Source: Clostridia bacterium (lineage in GTDB: Bacteria; Bacillota; Clostridia; Oscillospirales; CAG-272). Taken from it: a DNA stretch of 32,758 bases. The position numbers and the translations under genes were made by a program. The notes under the pieces were generated by a model. It worked only from the letters and a program-made list of their open reading frames with translations, had not been told where the DNA came from and made no database searches. The stretch is from positions 1-32,758 of the forward strand of contig JAFTPV010000021.1 in assembly GCA_017463125.1 (NCBI GenBank). Reading direction: 5' to 3'. Below, piece after piece: positions 1-9,494 of the stretch (within the stretch, counting starts at the first letter, position 1; each line of letters starts with the position of its first letter).

Positions 1-292
1 ATTAACTACAATATCTCGTTCAGCGTTTGCAAATTGCATAAGTTTAACCGAGATAAATATTCCAACAAATGTAATTACTATAGAAGGTGATTATAGATAT
101 GAGGGAGTATTTGAAAATTGCACAAGTTTGAAAAAGGTTACGATAGGCGATGATACTGTAGATATTGCAGAAACCGTTATCGGTGATAGAGCGTTCAAGG
201 GGTGTATCTCGCTTGAAGATGTTTATATAGGAAGCAACGTAAAAGAAATTGCGGTAAACGCTTTTGAAGGTTGCCCATTATTAACAAACTAA
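1..292 (+). CDS. BspA-like leucine-rich repeat protein, 3' part only
   Basis: The reading frame is open from the first base of the window (codons start at position 2) and stops with TAA at 290-292, so only the last 96 residues are present. They contain LRR_5 (BspA/TpLRR) units of the form AFxxCxSLxxVxIxxxVxxI, for example AFANCISLTEINIP and AFKGCISLEDVYIG. This family forms secreted or surface-anchored solenoids in gut Firmicutes and Bacteroidetes. The end is abrupt (CPLLTN), with no cell-wall anchor motif. Signal peptide and start lie outside the window. Function is unknown. A second LRR_5 gene sits at 25987-26892. Confidence 0.8.
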   Translation, partial: LTTISRSAFANCISLTEINIPTNVITIEGDYRYEGVFENCTSLKKVTIGDDTVDIAETVIGDRAFKGCISLEDVYIGSNVKEIAVNAFEGCPLLTN

Positions 293-298
293 ACTACA

Positions 299-330
299 AA
301 AGACCAAGCTACCGGCTTGGTCTTTATTTT
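299..330. terminator. Bidirectional rho-independent terminator
   Basis: An 11-bp perfect stem (aaagaccaagc at 299-309 with gcttggtcttt at 315-325) closes a 5-nt loop and is followed by atttt on the plus strand. It lies between the convergent ends of the LRR gene (stop 292) and smpB (stop 332), so it probably serves both. Confidence 0.8.
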
Positions 331-331
331 A

Positions 332-793
332 CTAAAACCTATTCTTCATTGCCTTCTCGATAGTTCTGTCGGCATCACGCTTTGCCGCGTCGTCTCGCTT
401 ATCGTAGAGCTTTTTACCCTTACACAGCCCGAGCGCCATCTTGACATTTGAGCCCTTGAAGTAGAGAGAAAGAGGAACGAGAGTGTATCCCTCGCGGGAG
501 ACGAGTCCAGCAAGCTTCATTATCTCTCTCTTGTGCATAAGGAGCTTTTTCGGACGCAGGGGATCTCTGTTAAAAATATTACCCTGCTCGTAGGGACTGA
601 TATGCACCCCGAGAGCAAAAAGCTCTCCCTTATCAACCTCGCAGTACGAGTCCTTCAGATTTACGCCTCCCGCGCGGAGTGACTTTACCTCCGTGCCAAA
701 AAGCTCAATACCCGCCTCGTAGCTCTCTATTACAAAATAATCGTGCCGCGCCTTTCTGTTGTCGGCAATTATTTTACCGTCTGTTTTAGCCAT
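332..793 (-). CDS. smpB: SsrA-binding protein SmpB
   Basis: SmpB binds tmRNA and delivers it to stalled ribosomes for trans-translation. The 153-residue length is usual for the family. The N-terminal part (IIADNRKARHDYFV then ESYEAGIELFGTEVKSLR) is the conserved OB-fold core with the GTEVKSLR motif. The middle contains ISPYEQGN, and the tail is the lysine/arginine-rich KKLYDKRDDAAKRDADR segment that enters the decoding centre. No tmRNA gene (ssrA) is visible in the window. The gene lies 56 bp behind spoIIR on the same strand with no clear terminator between them, so some read-through from spoIIR is possible. The SD before the ATG is weak. Confidence 0.97.
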   Translation of the reverse strand: MAKTDGKIIADNRKARHDYFVIESYEAGIELFGTEVKSLRAGGVNLKDSYCEVDKGELFALGVHISPYEQGNIFNRDPLRPKKLLMHKREIMKLAGLVSREGYTLVPLSLYFKGSNVKMALGLCKGKKLYDKRDDAAKRDADRTIEKAMKNRF

Positions 794-824
794 TTTTGTA
801 CTCGCTTTTATTATGATTAATTAT

Positions 825-853
825 ATATTACCATAAATCAAGCGCGAAATCAA
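825..853 (-). promoter_or_regulatory. Possible sigma-A promoter for smpB
   Basis: On the minus strand, TTGATT (848-853) is followed after 17 nt by TAATAT (825-830). The -35 box overlaps the spoIIR stop codon. The -10 matches only 4 of 6 consensus positions, so this is a tentative call. Confidence 0.35.
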
Positions 854-1455
854 CCGTTTTTTGCAAATGTATCCGAAATAAGCTCAAGAATTTTGAATTT
901 AATATTATATTTCTTTCCGCTTATCAGACGGATTTCCTCGTCTGTATAGCTTGATATACCGTCATCGGCAGGCGCTCTCTCGCTTGCAATATCAAGGCAC
1001 AGGGGAGGGAACATAACGCACCACCAGTTTTTTCCTTCGCCGTCACCGATTATGACTCGTAGCGAGGTGTACTCTCCCTTCGGCAGAGTGAAGTCCTCGT
1101 ACTCCCTTGTGTCATACCACTCGCGTGAAAGAGTGACGCTTGCATCATACGAATATCCGTATTCTCTTATCCACTCCTCAACGTCCTCTTCGATTTCAGA
1201 TAGCTGTTCGTCTATTATCCCGACAGACTCCCCGATGCTTTCTCCCTTCAGCATCTCGCCGTATTCGGTAAGCAGCCTGTCACGCACCTTGAGCTTCAGC
1301 TCCTGGTCCTCCTCCGAGTCGGAGTTAGCTAAAATATGTAGCCTTAACGTATCCTCGTATATCTCCGCCTCTGCCTCGGTCGGCATAAGTGCGATAACAA
1401 GTGTTGAAAAAAGTATCGCAAGCGCCCCTAAAAGTGTTCCGTTTTTGTTTTTCAT
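850..1455 (-). CDS. spoIIR: Stage II sporulation protein R (SpoIIR)
   Basis: SpoIIR is made in the forespore under sigma-F and is secreted into the intermembrane space, where it triggers SpoIIGA to process pro-sigma-E in the mother cell. The 201-residue protein has an N-terminal hydrophobic signal/anchor (about residues 8-27, LLGALAILFSTLVIALM). The family hallmark LRLHILANSDS follows (about 37-47), then an acidic/charged helix with LKLKVRDRLL, and the conserved WWCVMFPPLCL motif (about 143-153). The start at 1455 is preceded by purine-rich GAGGAAAGATG, a plausible SD. This gene is the strongest sign that the organism forms endospores. Confidence 0.93.
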   Translation of the reverse strand: MKNKNGTLLGALAILFSTLVIALMPTEAEAEIYEDTLRLHILANSDSEEDQELKLKVRDRLLTEYGEMLKGESIGESVGIIDEQLSEIEEDVEEWIREYGYSYDASVTLSREWYDTREYEDFTLPKGEYTSLRVIIGDGEGKNWWCVMFPPLCLDIASERAPADDGISSYTDEEIRLISGKKYNIKFKILELISDTFAKNG

Positions 1456-1523
1456 TTTTCATCTTTCCTCTTTCCTCTTTCCTTTCATCCTCGTGAGGAT
1501 ATTATAACCGAAAAACAAAAAGC

Positions 1524-1553
1524 TATTCTGAAAAAAGAAATTTTTTCGTATGC
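1524..1553 (-). promoter_or_regulatory. Candidate sigma-F-type promoter for spoIIR
   Basis: On the minus strand GCATA (1549-1553) matches the sigma-F -35 consensus GYATA. Fifteen nt later TTTCAGAATA (1524-1533) matches the AnAnTA part of the -10 consensus GGnnAnAnTA but lacks the GG. No convincing sigma-A pair was found in the same gap. The call rests on the known sigma-F control of spoIIR and a partial match. Confidence 0.3.
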
Positions 1554-1581
1554 AACTCTCATTTCTAATTTCTCATTATAA

Positions 1582-1616
1582 CAAAAATAGGACGGCAAAA
1601 TGCCGCCCTATTTTTG
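1582..1616 (-). terminator. Terminator of the arginine operon
   Basis: A 16-bp stem with one mismatch (caaaaataggacggca, 1582-1597; tgccgccctatttttg, 1601-1616) around a 3-nt loop lies 5 nt past the argF stop codon. Read on the minus strand, the distal arm ends in TATTTTTG, giving the U-rich tail. Confidence 0.85.
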
Positions 1617-1620
1617 TTAG

Positions 1621-2616
1621 TTATAGCGTTGCCGCCATAACTGCCTTTATAGTATGCATGCGGTTTTCCGCTTCTTCAAAAACTATCGAAGCCTCCGACT
1701 CGAACACCTCGTCGGTAACCTCCATGCAGTCGATGCCGAATTTCTCGCCCATCTCCTTACCCACGATTGTATTAAGGTCGTGGAATGAAGGAAGGCAATG
1801 CATAAATACAGCGCCCTCTGCCGCCATAGCCATAATCTCGCTCGTAACTCTGTAAGGAGAAAGCTCTCTGATACGCTCCTCCCACACGTCAGCAGGCTCA
1901 CCCATAGAAACCCACACGTCAGTGTAGATTACGTTAGCGCCGACAAGCGCTGCCGCAGGATCCTCCTCGAGCGTGATTGTAGCGCCAGTCTCCTTTGCGA
2001 TCTCAAGGCACTCTTCTACGAGCGCTGCGTCGGGGAAATACTTTTTCGGCGCACAGGCAACGAAGTCAAGACCCATCTTTGCCGCACCGACCATAAGCGA
2101 GTTGCCCATATTGTATCTTGCGTCGCCCATATACACAAACTTTATTCCCTTCAGATAGCCAAAATGCTCCTTAATAGTAAGGAAATCTGCGAGTATCTGC
2201 GTGGGATGAAACTCGTTTGTCAGTCCGTTCCATACGGGAACCTTCGAGTGCTCGGCAAGCTCCTCAACGATAGTTTGACCGTATCCGCGATATTCAATGC
2301 CGTCATAGATAGATGCGAGAACTCTTGCGGTATCGGCAATGCTCTCCTTTTTACCTATCTGTGAGCCTGTGGGGTCAAGATATGTCGTGTGCATACCAAG
2401 GTCAAATGCCGCAACCTCAAAGCTACAGCGCGTTCTCGTGCTTGTTTTTTCAAAAATAAGGGCGATGTTCTTTCCCTCGCATAGACGGTGGGGAATACCC
2501 GCCTTCTTTTTTGCCTTAAGCTCTGCCGCAAGGTCAATAAGCTTTCCGATCTCCTCTGATGTGAAATCCAGAAGCTTAAGAAAGTCGCGTCCCTTAAGAA
2601 AATTTACGTTATTCAT
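1621..2616 (-). CDS. argF: Ornithine carbamoyltransferase
   Basis: Joins carbamoyl phosphate to ornithine to give citrulline in the cytoplasm. At 331 residues it has the family length. The carbamoyl-phosphate loop STRTRCSFE lies near residue 59, the ornithine-binding DVWVSMGE near 236, and the HCLPSFHD catalytic-cysteine motif near 278. It begins at the ATGA overlap with the argD stop codon, which suggests translational coupling, and it is the last gene of the operon before the terminator at 1582-1616. Catabolic OTC (arcB) is the alternative reading, but the biosynthetic neighbours make the anabolic role much more likely. Confidence 0.97.
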   Translation of the reverse strand: MNNVNFLKGRDFLKLLDFTSEEIGKLIDLAAELKAKKKAGIPHRLCEGKNIALIFEKTSTRTRCSFEVAAFDLGMHTTYLDPTGSQIGKKESIADTARVLASIYDGIEYRGYGQTIVEELAEHSKVPVWNGLTNEFHPTQILADFLTIKEHFGYLKGIKFVYMGDARYNMGNSLMVGAAKMGLDFVACAPKKYFPDAALVEECLEIAKETGATITLEEDPAAALVGANVIYTDVWVSMGEPADVWEERIRELSPYRVTSEIMAMAAEGAVFMHCLPSFHDLNTIVGKEMGEKFGIDCMEVTDEVFESEASIVFEEAENRMHTIKAVMAATL

Positions 2617-3791
2617 CCTTTTGCAACCTCTTTAATAATAGTAATGGCCCTCACCAGATCCTGCATAGGAATATTCAGGGCAGGGAGAAGCCTCAGCTTA
2701 TTTTTCGCCTTTATCGGAAGGATACCCCGAGCCATACATTCCTTCAGCACCTCGTTTACGTCCCGCTCGGTTTCGATTCCTATCATAAGACCCATACCCG
2801 AAACACTCTTAATGCCATCTGCACCTGAAAGTGCAGAGAATATATATTCTGAGCGTTCTCTGACACCTGCGAGAACTTTTTCGTCAATTCTTGAAATTAT
2901 GCTGACAGCGCCTGCCGCAGCAATGGGATTTCCGCCGAATGTCGAGCCGTGAGAGCCGGCACCGAGAACGTTTTCAACCCTCTCGAACATAAGAGCCGCA
3001 CCGATAGGCAGACCGCCTCCAAGACCCTTCGCCGTCGTAACGATATCCGCCTTAACGTCGAACTGCTCGTAAGCGTAAAGCGTACCGCATCTGCCGTTGC
3101 CCGTCTGCACCTCGTCGAATATGAGAAGCAGGTCGTTTTCCTTCGCAATCTGCTCGCACTCCTTGACAAAGTCAGCGGTGAGGGGCATAACACCGCCCTC
3201 ACCCTGCACAGGCTCCATCATAATAGCACAGCACCTGTTAGCGCTGACAAGATCTCTGACGCTTTGCGCATTGTTCGCCTCCGCATAGATAAAGCCATCG
3301 GGAAACGGCCCAAAATCCTTGTGAAAAACGTCCTGTCCCGTAGCCTTAAGTGTGGTTACGGTTCTGCCGTGAAAGCTATTTTTTAATGTGATGATATTGT
3401 ATTCTGCCTCGCCTTTTGTGTCGTTTGCCCACTTTCTTGCAATTTTTATAGCGCATTCGTTAGCTTCTGCTCCCGAGTTTCCGAAGAATACCTTCTTCGC
3501 TCCGCTCTTCTCGCAGAGGAGCTTTGCAAGAGCTGCGCACGGCTCGGAATAATAGAGATTTGAGGTGTGCTGGAATTTGTTAAGCTGATTTATTACAGCC
3601 TCTTTCCATTCCACATCGCATACCCCGAAGGTGTTTACGGCAATACCCGTCGAAAGATCAATATATTCCTTTCCCTCATCGTCAAAAACTCTCGAGCCCT
3701 GACCTGACACTATCTCAAGGTCAAACCTTGCGTAAGTTGGGGCAATATACTCTTTATCGTTAATTTTCGTATTTGACATATTTTTATTCAT
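2613..3791 (-). CDS. argD: Acetylornithine aminotransferase
   Basis: A class III PLP-dependent aminotransferase that converts N-acetylglutamate semialdehyde to N2-acetylornithine. Visible features are [16 protein letters not shown] (PLP phosphate cup), [12 protein letters not shown] (the PLP-ring Asp) and [14 protein letters not shown] with the Schiff-base lysine. The start is uncertain. ATG at 3791 (MNKNMSNT, 392 aa) lies 1 nt past the argB stop, ATG at 3779 (MSNTKIND) is equally possible, and a third in-frame ATG at 3803 overlaps argB. Homology to the family begins only around [18 protein letters not shown], so the earlier in-frame codons that reach back into argB are unlikely to be translated. 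It overlaps argF by 4 bp. Confidence 0.95.
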   Translation of the reverse strand: MNKNMSNTKINDKEYIAPTYARFDLEIVSGQGSRVFDDEGKEYIDLSTGIAVNTFGVCDVEWKEAVINQLNKFQHTSNLYYSEPCAALAKLLCEKSGAKKVFFGNSGAEANECAIKIARKWANDTKGEAEYNIITLKNSFHGRTVTTLKATGQDVFHKDFGPFPDGFIYAEANNAQSVRDLVSANRCCAIMMEPVQGEGGVMPLTADFVKECEQIAKENDLLLIFDEVQTGNGRCGTLYAYEQFDVKADIVTTAKGLGGGLPIGAALMFERVENVLGAGSHGSTFGGNPIAAAGAVSIISRIDEKVLAGVRERSEYIFSALSGADGIKSVSGMGLMIGIETERDVNEVLKECMARGILPIKAKNKLRLLPALNIPMQDLVRAITIIKEVAKG

Positions 3792-3792
3792 C

Positions 3793-4662
3793 TCACTCTT
3801 CATCTCTGACAACCATAGTACCCGCGCCCTCGTCGGTAAGAAGCTCCATAAGAATGGAGTGGGGGATTCTGCCGTCAAGAATCGTAACGTTCTTAACTCC
3901 CTCATCGAGCGCCTTGATACAGCAGTCAACCTTTGGTATCATACCGCCCGAAACAACTCCGTCAACCTTAAGTCCCTCCGCCTCGGAAACTGTAAGCTCG
4001 GGTATAAGCGAGGCAGGGTCGTCCTTATCACGAAGAATACCCGCAATATCGGTCATCATAAGAAGCCTCTCTGCGTGAAGCGCACCCGCGATGTGTGCCG
4101 CCGCCGTGTCGCCGTTTATGTTATAAACATTTCCGTGTTTATCACCCGCAACAGTCGAGATGACGGGTATGTAGTTCTTCTCGAGCAGGTCGTTTATCGG
4201 CTGGGGGCGGATCTTCGTTATCTTACCAACGTATCCGAGCCTTTCGTCCTTTATCTTTGCCTCAATAAGACCGCCGTCAATGCCGGAGAGTCCTACTGCG
4301 TGACCGCCGTTCATCTGAAGCAGGGTAACGAGCGACTTGTTTACCTTACCTGCAAGAACCATCTGTACTATATCAACGGTTTCCTTGTCTGTAATTCGCA
4401 GACCGTCAACGAACTCGGGCTTTTTGTTAAACTTTGCCATAGTTTCGTTGATCTCCGGGCCTCCGCCGTGAACTAAAACGACCTTCACTCCGATGAGCCA
4501 CAGGAGAACGATGTCCTCCATAACCTGCTCCTTGAGCTGCTCGTTTATCATAGCGTTTCCGCCGTATTTAACGACAATAACCTTGCCGTTGAATTTTTTG
4601 ATATATGGGAGAGCTTGGGTAAGAACCTCGGCTCTCAGCGCATTTTTTATATTAAGTGGCAT
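3793..4662 (-). CDS. argB: Acetylglutamate kinase
   Basis: Phosphorylates N-acetylglutamate, the second step of arginine synthesis and the usual point of feedback inhibition. The 289 residues carry the amino-acid-kinase features VIVVKYGGNAM (about 26-36), VVLVHGGGPEIN (substrate glycines, about 61-72), NINGDTAAAHIAGAL and VSGGMIPKVDCC. The ATG at 4662 (MPLNIKNALRAEVL) is chosen because homology starts there. The open frame continues upstream into the argJ-argB gap without resembling the family. There is no strong SD (only AAAGAAAG-like purines). An N-terminal helix is present, as in hexameric arginine-sensitive NAGKs, but sensitivity cannot be decided from sequence alone. Confidence 0.97.
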   Translation of the reverse strand: MPLNIKNALRAEVLTQALPYIKKFNGKVIVVKYGGNAMINEQLKEQVMEDIVLLWLIGVKVVLVHGGGPEINETMAKFNKKPEFVDGLRITDKETVDIVQMVLAGKVNKSLVTLLQMNGGHAVGLSGIDGGLIEAKIKDERLGYVGKITKIRPQPINDLLEKNYIPVISTVAGDKHGNVYNINGDTAAAHIAGALHAERLLMMTDIAGILRDKDDPASLIPELTVSEAEGLKVDGVVSGGMIPKVDCCIKALDEGVKNVTILDGRIPHSILMELLTDEGAGTMVVRDEE

Positions 4663-4688
4663 TTCTAATTTTCGCTTTCTTTTATGTA

Positions 4689-5903
4689 TCAGGTTCTGTA
4701 ATCGCCGTTTATCTTTACGTAATCGTAGGTGAGATCGCAGCCCCATGCGGTGGACGAAGCATTTCCGTCACCGAGCTTTACCGCAATAACTATCTCGTCC
4801 TCGGAGAGAATCTCCTTTGCAAACTCCTCGGAGAAGTCAACGCCCGTTCCGTTATGGCATACGGGAATCTCGCCCTGCTTTGACTTAAAGGAAACCGAAA
4901 CCTTGTCAACGTTTACCTCAGCGCCGCTGTATCCGATAGCGCAGAGTATACGTCCCCAGTTAGCGTCAGCACCGAACATTGCCGCCTTAACGAGAGAGGA
5001 GCAGATAACGCTCTTTGCGATAATCTTCGCATTTTTCTCGTCCACAGCACCCGTGACCTCACACTCGAGCAGCTTCGTCGCACCCTCACCGTCTGCTGCG
5101 ATAGCGCGGCAGAGAGTTACGGTAACCGTGTTAAGCGCCTTCATAAATTCGGTAAACTCCGCCCCCTTTGCAACGATCTCTTCATTTCCTGCCATGCCGT
5201 TTGCGAGAATCGTGACCATATCGTTGGTTGAGGTGTCACCGTCAATGCTTATCATATTAAAGGTATTTTGAACGTCGGTGGATAATGCAAGCTTAAGCAT
5301 ATCAGAGCTGATATTACAGTCTGTAGTGATAAAGACGAGCATCGTCGCCATATTCGGATGTATCATACCCGATCCCTTAGCGATACCGCCCATCTTACAT
5401 TCAACACCGCCGACGTTGAAGGAAACCGCAATCTCCTTCATCTTAACGTCAGTGGTCATAATACCCTCTGCGGCAGAGGCGCTTCCGTTCTCGGAAAGCG
5501 AACCTACAAGAGAGGGGATAGCGTTCTTAATAGGAGTGATGTCAAGGGGCTGCCCGATAACGCCGGTTGAGGCAACTACGACGTCGCTGGGCTTTATATT
5601 CAGCTCGCTTGCAAGAAGAGCGCAGGTTTCCCTCGCTATCTCGACACCGCCCGCGTTGCAGGTGTTTGCGTTTCCGCTGTTGCAGATAACGGCACGAGCA
5701 TGTCCGTCGCTGATATTCTCCTTAGTAACGGTAAGAGGCGCACCCTTTACCTTATTAGTGGTATATACTGCGGCAGCGTTTGCCTCACAGGTTGAAAATA
5801 TAAGTGAAAGATCCTTCTTTGCCTTGTTTTTCCTGATACCTGCGTGAAGCCCGCTTGCCAAAAAGCCCTGTGCGGCACAAACGCCGCCCTTTATGATATT
5901 CAT
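4689..5903 (-). CDS. argJ: Bifunctional ornithine acetyltransferase / N-acetylglutamate synthase
   Basis: Transfers the acetyl group from N-acetylornithine back to glutamate, closing the acetyl cycle, and may also acetylate glutamate with acetyl-CoA. The protein is 404 aa from the ATG at 5903. It shows the self-cleavage site in KGSGMIHPNMATML, where the chain is cut before Thr187 to expose the nucleophile. It also has CNSGNANTCNAG, ASTGVIGQPL and the C-terminal DLTYDYVKINGDYRT. A TTG codon 12 nt upstream is in frame, but it abuts the AGAAAGG SD, so ATG 5903 is preferred. Presence of argJ explains why no argA or argE is needed in the cluster. Confidence 0.97.
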   Translation of the reverse strand: MNIIKGGVCAAQGFLASGLHAGIRKNKAKKDLSLIFSTCEANAAAVYTTNKVKGAPLTVTKENISDGHARAVICNSGNANTCNAGGVEIARETCALLASELNIKPSDVVVASTGVIGQPLDITPIKNAIPSLVGSLSENGSASAAEGIMTTDVKMKEIAVSFNVGGVECKMGGIAKGSGMIHPNMATMLVFITTDCNISSDMLKLALSTDVQNTFNMISIDGDTSTNDMVTILANGMAGNEEIVAKGAEFTEFMKALNTVTVTLCRAIAADGEGATKLLECEVTGAVDEKNAKIIAKSVICSSLVKAAMFGADANWGRILCAIGYSGAEVNVDKVSVSFKSKQGEIPVCHNGTGVDFSEEFAKEILSEDEIVIAVKLGDGNASSTAWGCDLTYDYVKINGDYRT

Positions 5904-5921
5904 ACTGTATGCCAACCTTTC

Positions 5922-6854
5922 TTATATTACGAGAGTTTTAGCTCTGTCACATCCGAGCTTTATGTTAAGACATTCAACAGCCGCGCCCGATGCGCCCTTG
6001 CCGAGATTGTCGTAGCGCGCAACGAGGAGAATTCTATCCTCCGAGCCGTGAACTTCAATCCTCATTGAGTCCTTGTCGGCGAGCGCCGCCGCAGACAAAA
6101 ATCCGCTCTCGTCAGCGCTCTCTGCGTATTTGAGAATAGGAGTGGTGTAAAGCTCTCTGTATATTTTCTTTATATCCTCGATCCCGCCCCAAGCAAGCTG
6201 ACTCTTAAAGACGGGAACGGTAACCTCCATTCCCGAATAGAAGTCGGAAACGATAGGGGAGAAGATAGGCGCGTTATCTATCCCCGTGATTTTTACCATC
6301 TCGGGAAGATGCTTGTGCGCCTGCTTGATTCCGTACTGACGAGGAGCGTCTAGCAGAGGTGAGCGATCCTCCAATGAGTAATCCGCTATCATAGCCTTAC
6401 CGCCGCCGCTGTATCCCGTTATCGAATGAACCGTAAGAAGTGTGCTTTTTGGTAAAATACCCGCCTTAACGAGAGGGTAAACCAAGGCGATAAAGCCGCT
6501 TGCGTGACATCCGGGAACCGCAATTCTCTTACTGCCCTCGATTTTCTTAAGAAATTCCGCATCAAGCTCGGGCAGACCGTATGCCCACTCGGGATTTGTT
6601 CTGTGCGCTGTTGATGCATCTATTACGACGGTATTCTCGTTTTCTATCATAGAAACCGACTCTACAGCCGCCGCGTCGGGAAGACAGAGAAATACTATAT
6701 CCGCTTCGTTCAGAATCTTCTTCTTTGCTACAGGGTCCTTCCTCAGCTCATCGGGCAGGGAAATTATCTCAACGTCGTCACGTCCCGCAAGCCTTTCTTC
6801 TATACGCAGGCCTGTCGTGCCTGCCTTTCCGTCAATAAATATCTTCTTTTTCAT
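5922..6854 (-). CDS. argC: N-acetyl-gamma-glutamyl-phosphate reductase, short (type 2) form
   Basis: NADPH-dependent reduction of N-acetylglutamyl phosphate to the semialdehyde. At 310 aa it belongs to the shorter type-2 ArgC group rather than the about 345-aa form. The nucleotide-binding start is KIFIDGKAGTTGLRI, the catalytic cysteine is Cys116 in VPGCHASGF, and HSITGYSGGGK follows. The ATG at 6854 shares one base with the argH stop codon (TGATG), and GGAGAG lies about 9 nt upstream inside argH. A TTG immediately before is in frame but less likely. The tight junction indicates coupling with argH. Confidence 0.96.
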   Translation of the reverse strand: MKKKIFIDGKAGTTGLRIEERLAGRDDVEIISLPDELRKDPVAKKKILNEADIVFLCLPDAAAVESVSMIENENTVVIDASTAHRTNPEWAYGLPELDAEFLKKIEGSKRIAVPGCHASGFIALVYPLVKAGILPKSTLLTVHSITGYSGGGKAMIADYSLEDRSPLLDAPRQYGIKQAHKHLPEMVKITGIDNAPIFSPIVSDFYSGMEVTVPVFKSQLAWGGIEDIKKIYRELYTTPILKYAESADESGFLSAAALADKDSMRIEVHGSEDRILLVARYDNLGKGASGAAVECLNIKLGCDRAKTLVI

Positions 6855-8224
6855 CAAAGCTGACTCTCCACGTATCTTATCTGCTCGTCAACGGACTCAT
6901 ATCCCGTGCTGCCCTTGGATATCCTCTTACCGACACAGCTCTCGAGTGAGATCTCGTCGTAGAGATCGGGGCCGAACACCTCGGAGTATTCCTTATATTC
7001 ATCTAGCGTTATCTCGTCAAGCGTTTTGCCCTCCTTGACGCATTTTCCCACTATCGTACCGACGATCTTGTAGGAGGTGCGGAAGGGAACGCCGCGCTTT
7101 GTGAGATAATCCGCAAGATCCGTTGCGTTAATAAATCCTTTTTTCGACGCCGCATACATATTTTCGGGTATCGGCTTCATCGTTTCTATCATAGGGATGA
7201 AAACCGTGAGGCATTTTTTTACGGTTTCAACACTGTCAAATATTGCCTCCTTATCCTCCTGCATATCCTTGTTATACGCCAGAGGAATACCCTTGAGCAT
7301 AGTAAGGGTCGCCATAAGGTCGCCGTAAACTCGCCCTGTTTTACCTCTTACAAGCTCTGCCATGTCGGGATTTTTCTTCTGGGGCATAATTGATGAGCCT
7401 GTCGTATATGCGTCGTCAAGCTCAATAAACTTGAATTCCCAGCTAGACCAGAGTATTATCTCCTCTGAAAACCTCGAGAGGTGCATCATTATAATAGCAA
7501 ATGCCGCCTCAAGCTCAACGCAGTAATCCCTGTCCGACACACCGTCGATAGAGTTCATCGTAACGCCGTCAAAGTTAAGCGCCTCGGCAACCATATCTCT
7601 GTCGGTAGGATAGGTCGTTCCCGCGAGAGCGCAGGAGCCGAGAGGGGAATAATTCATACGCAGCACCGCGTCGTAAAGGCGCGATACGTCGCGTAAAAGC
7701 ATCATACAGTAGGCTAAAAGATGATGGGCAAAGGTTATGGGCTGTGCTCTTTGAAGATGGGTATATCCCGGCATGATAGTTCTTGTGTTGTTCTTGGCAA
7801 CTCCGAGGGTTGAGGCAATAAGCTTTTTCAGCAAAGTGATGATCTCAAACACCTCGTCCCTCATATATAGCCTGAGGTCGAGCGCCACCTGGTCGTTACG
7901 GCTTCTTGCCGTGTGCAGCTTCTTTCCGATATCTCCTATTCTCTTGGTAAGCTCTGCCTCAACGAACATATGTATGTCCTCTGCGTTCATATCAAACTCA
8001 AGCTCACCCGAGTTAAGATCCTCGAGTATTCCGGAAAGCCCGGAATATATTTTACCAAGCTCTTCCTCGGTGAGAATACCTACCTTGCAGAGCATATTCG
8101 CGTGCTCCATAGAGCCGCGAATATCCTGCTTATACATCTTTTTGTCAAAATGAATGGAAGAATTGAAATCGTCAGCAACCTTGTCGGTAGCCTTTTCAAA
8201 TCTGCCCGCCCACATCTTATCCAT
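6854..8224 (-). CDS. argH: Argininosuccinate lyase
   Basis: Splits argininosuccinate into arginine and fumarate, the last step of the pathway. The 456 residues open with MWAGRFEKATDKVADDFNSS. They contain HTARSRNDQVALD (about 104-116), TIMPGYTHLQRAQPI and the superfamily signature GSSIMPQKKNPD (about 278-289) with the catalytic serine. Strong SD (AAAGGA) about 9 nt before ATG. It lies 17 bp after argG and touches argC. Confidence 0.98.
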   Translation of the reverse strand: MDKMWAGRFEKATDKVADDFNSSIHFDKKMYKQDIRGSMEHANMLCKVGILTEEELGKIYSGLSGILEDLNSGELEFDMNAEDIHMFVEAELTKRIGDIGKKLHTARSRNDQVALDLRLYMRDEVFEIITLLKKLIASTLGVAKNNTRTIMPGYTHLQRAQPITFAHHLLAYCMMLLRDVSRLYDAVLRMNYSPLGSCALAGTTYPTDRDMVAEALNFDGVTMNSIDGVSDRDYCVELEAAFAIIMMHLSRFSEEIILWSSWEFKFIELDDAYTTGSSIMPQKKNPDMAELVRGKTGRVYGDLMATLTMLKGIPLAYNKDMQEDKEAIFDSVETVKKCLTVFIPMIETMKPIPENMYAASKKGFINATDLADYLTKRGVPFRTSYKIVGTIVGKCVKEGKTLDEITLDEYKEYSEVFGPDLYDEISLESCVGKRISKGSTGYESVDEQIRYVESQL

Positions 8225-8241
8225 TGTGTAATTCCTTTAGA

Positions 8242-9471
8242 TTATTTTTTAGAGTTCTTGGCGTTTACCTGCGCAGCAACCTTGATAGGAAGACCGTAAA
8301 GGTTGATAAATCCTGCGCTGTCTGCCTGATTGTAAACCTCGTCCTCACCGAAGGTAGCGATCTCCTCGGAGTAGAGCGACCAGTCTGACCAAGCGCCCGC
8401 CTTAATGATGTTGCCCTTGTAGAGCTTAAGCCTTACCTTACCGGTAACGTGCTCCTGAGTCTTGTCGACGAATGCCGCAAGAGCCTCCCTGAGAGGTGTG
8501 AACCACTGTCCGTTATATACAAGCTCCGCGTAAGTGATAGCGAGCTTCTGCTTTTCGTGCATAGTCATCTTGTCAAGGCAGAGAGTTTCGAGATACTCGT
8601 GAGCGCGGTAAAGGATAGTTCCGCCGGGAGTCTCGTAAACACCGCGACATTTCATACCTACAAGACGGTTCTCAACTATGTCAAGAAGACCGATGCCGTT
8701 TGCTCCGCCTATCTTATTAAGCTCAAGGATAATGTCCTTAGCGCTCATTTTCTTGTCGTTAAGAGCAACGGGCGCACCTTGCTCGAAATCGATAGTGATG
8801 TAAGTAGGAGCATCGGGAGCCTTAATCGGAGAAATACCCATTTCAAGGAATCCTTCCTTATCGTAAAGAGGCTCTTTGCCGGTGTCCTCGAGGTCAAGAC
8901 CCTCGTGCGAGAGGTGCCAGAGGTTTTTATCCTTAGAATAGTTGGTCTCGCGGTTTATCTTAAGAGGAACGTTATGCGCCTCCGCGTAATCGATCTCCTC
9001 CTCGCGTGACTTGATGTCCCACTCACGCCAGGGAGCTATGATGGGCATATCGGGGCAGAAGTGCTTGAGAGTAAGCTCGAAGCGAACCTGGTCGTTACCC
9101 TTACCGGTACAGCCGTGACAGATAGCGTCAGCACCCTCCTTGATAGCTATCTCCGCAAGCCCCTTTGCGATACAGGGACGGGCGTGAGAGGTTCCGAGAA
9201 GATAATCCTCGTAAATTGCGCCTGCCTTAAGGCAAGGGATTATATATTCGTTTACGTACTCTTCCGTAAGGTCGAGAACGTAGAGCTTTGACGCTCCGGT
9301 TTTAAGAGCCTTTTCCTCAAGACCCTCAAGCTCGTCAGCCTGTCCGACGTTACCGCTGACTGCAATAACCTCACAGTTGTTGTAGTTCTCCTTGAGCCAG
9401 GGAATGATGATAGAGGTGTCAAGACCTCCCGAGTATGCAAGCACTACCTTTTTGATTGATTTTTTATCCAT
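8242..9471 (-). CDS. argG: Argininosuccinate synthase
   Basis: Condenses citrulline with aspartate using ATP. The 409-aa protein begins [20 protein letters not shown], with the PP-loop SGGLDTS at residues 14-20. It also shows [13 protein letters not shown] (about 116-128), APWREW and the C-terminal [20 protein letters not shown]. The ATG at 9471 is preceded by a perfect-looking AAAGGAAGG SD. The open frame runs further upstream, but the extra residues are not family-like. First gene of the arginine operon, driven by a strong promoter at 9548-9576. Confidence 0.98.
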   Translation of the reverse strand: MDKKSIKKVVLAYSGGLDTSIIIPWLKENYNNCEVIAVSGNVGQADELEGLEEKALKTGASKLYVLDLTEEYVNEYIIPCLKAGAIYEDYLLGTSHARPCIAKGLAEIAIKEGADAICHGCTGKGNDQVRFELTLKHFCPDMPIIAPWREWDIKSREEEIDYAEAHNVPLKINRETNYSKDKNLWHLSHEGLDLEDTGKEPLYDKEGFLEMGISPIKAPDAPTYITIDFEQGAPVALNDKKMSAKDIILELNKIGGANGIGLLDIVENRLVGMKCRGVYETPGGTILYRAHEYLETLCLDKMTMHEKQKLAITYAELVYNGQWFTPLREALAAFVDKTQEHVTGKVRLKLYKGNIIKAGAWSDWSLYSEEIATFGEDEVYNQADSAGFINLYGLPIKVAAQVNAKNSKK

Positions 9472-9494
9472 TTTGATATTCCTTCCTTTACCTT

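Noticed and set aside
1487-1500. Palindrome ATCCTCGTGAGGAT before spoIIR
   Set aside because: Short (6-bp arms), no U-tract and no second copy in the window. Not enough to call an operator or terminator.
1798-5847. Long plus-strand open frames across the arginine operon (for example 1798-2364, 3859-4476, 4729-5271, 5278-5847)
   Set aside because: They are antisense to argF, argB and argJ, whose products are fully recognisable. The frames encode no family-like sequence and have no SD.
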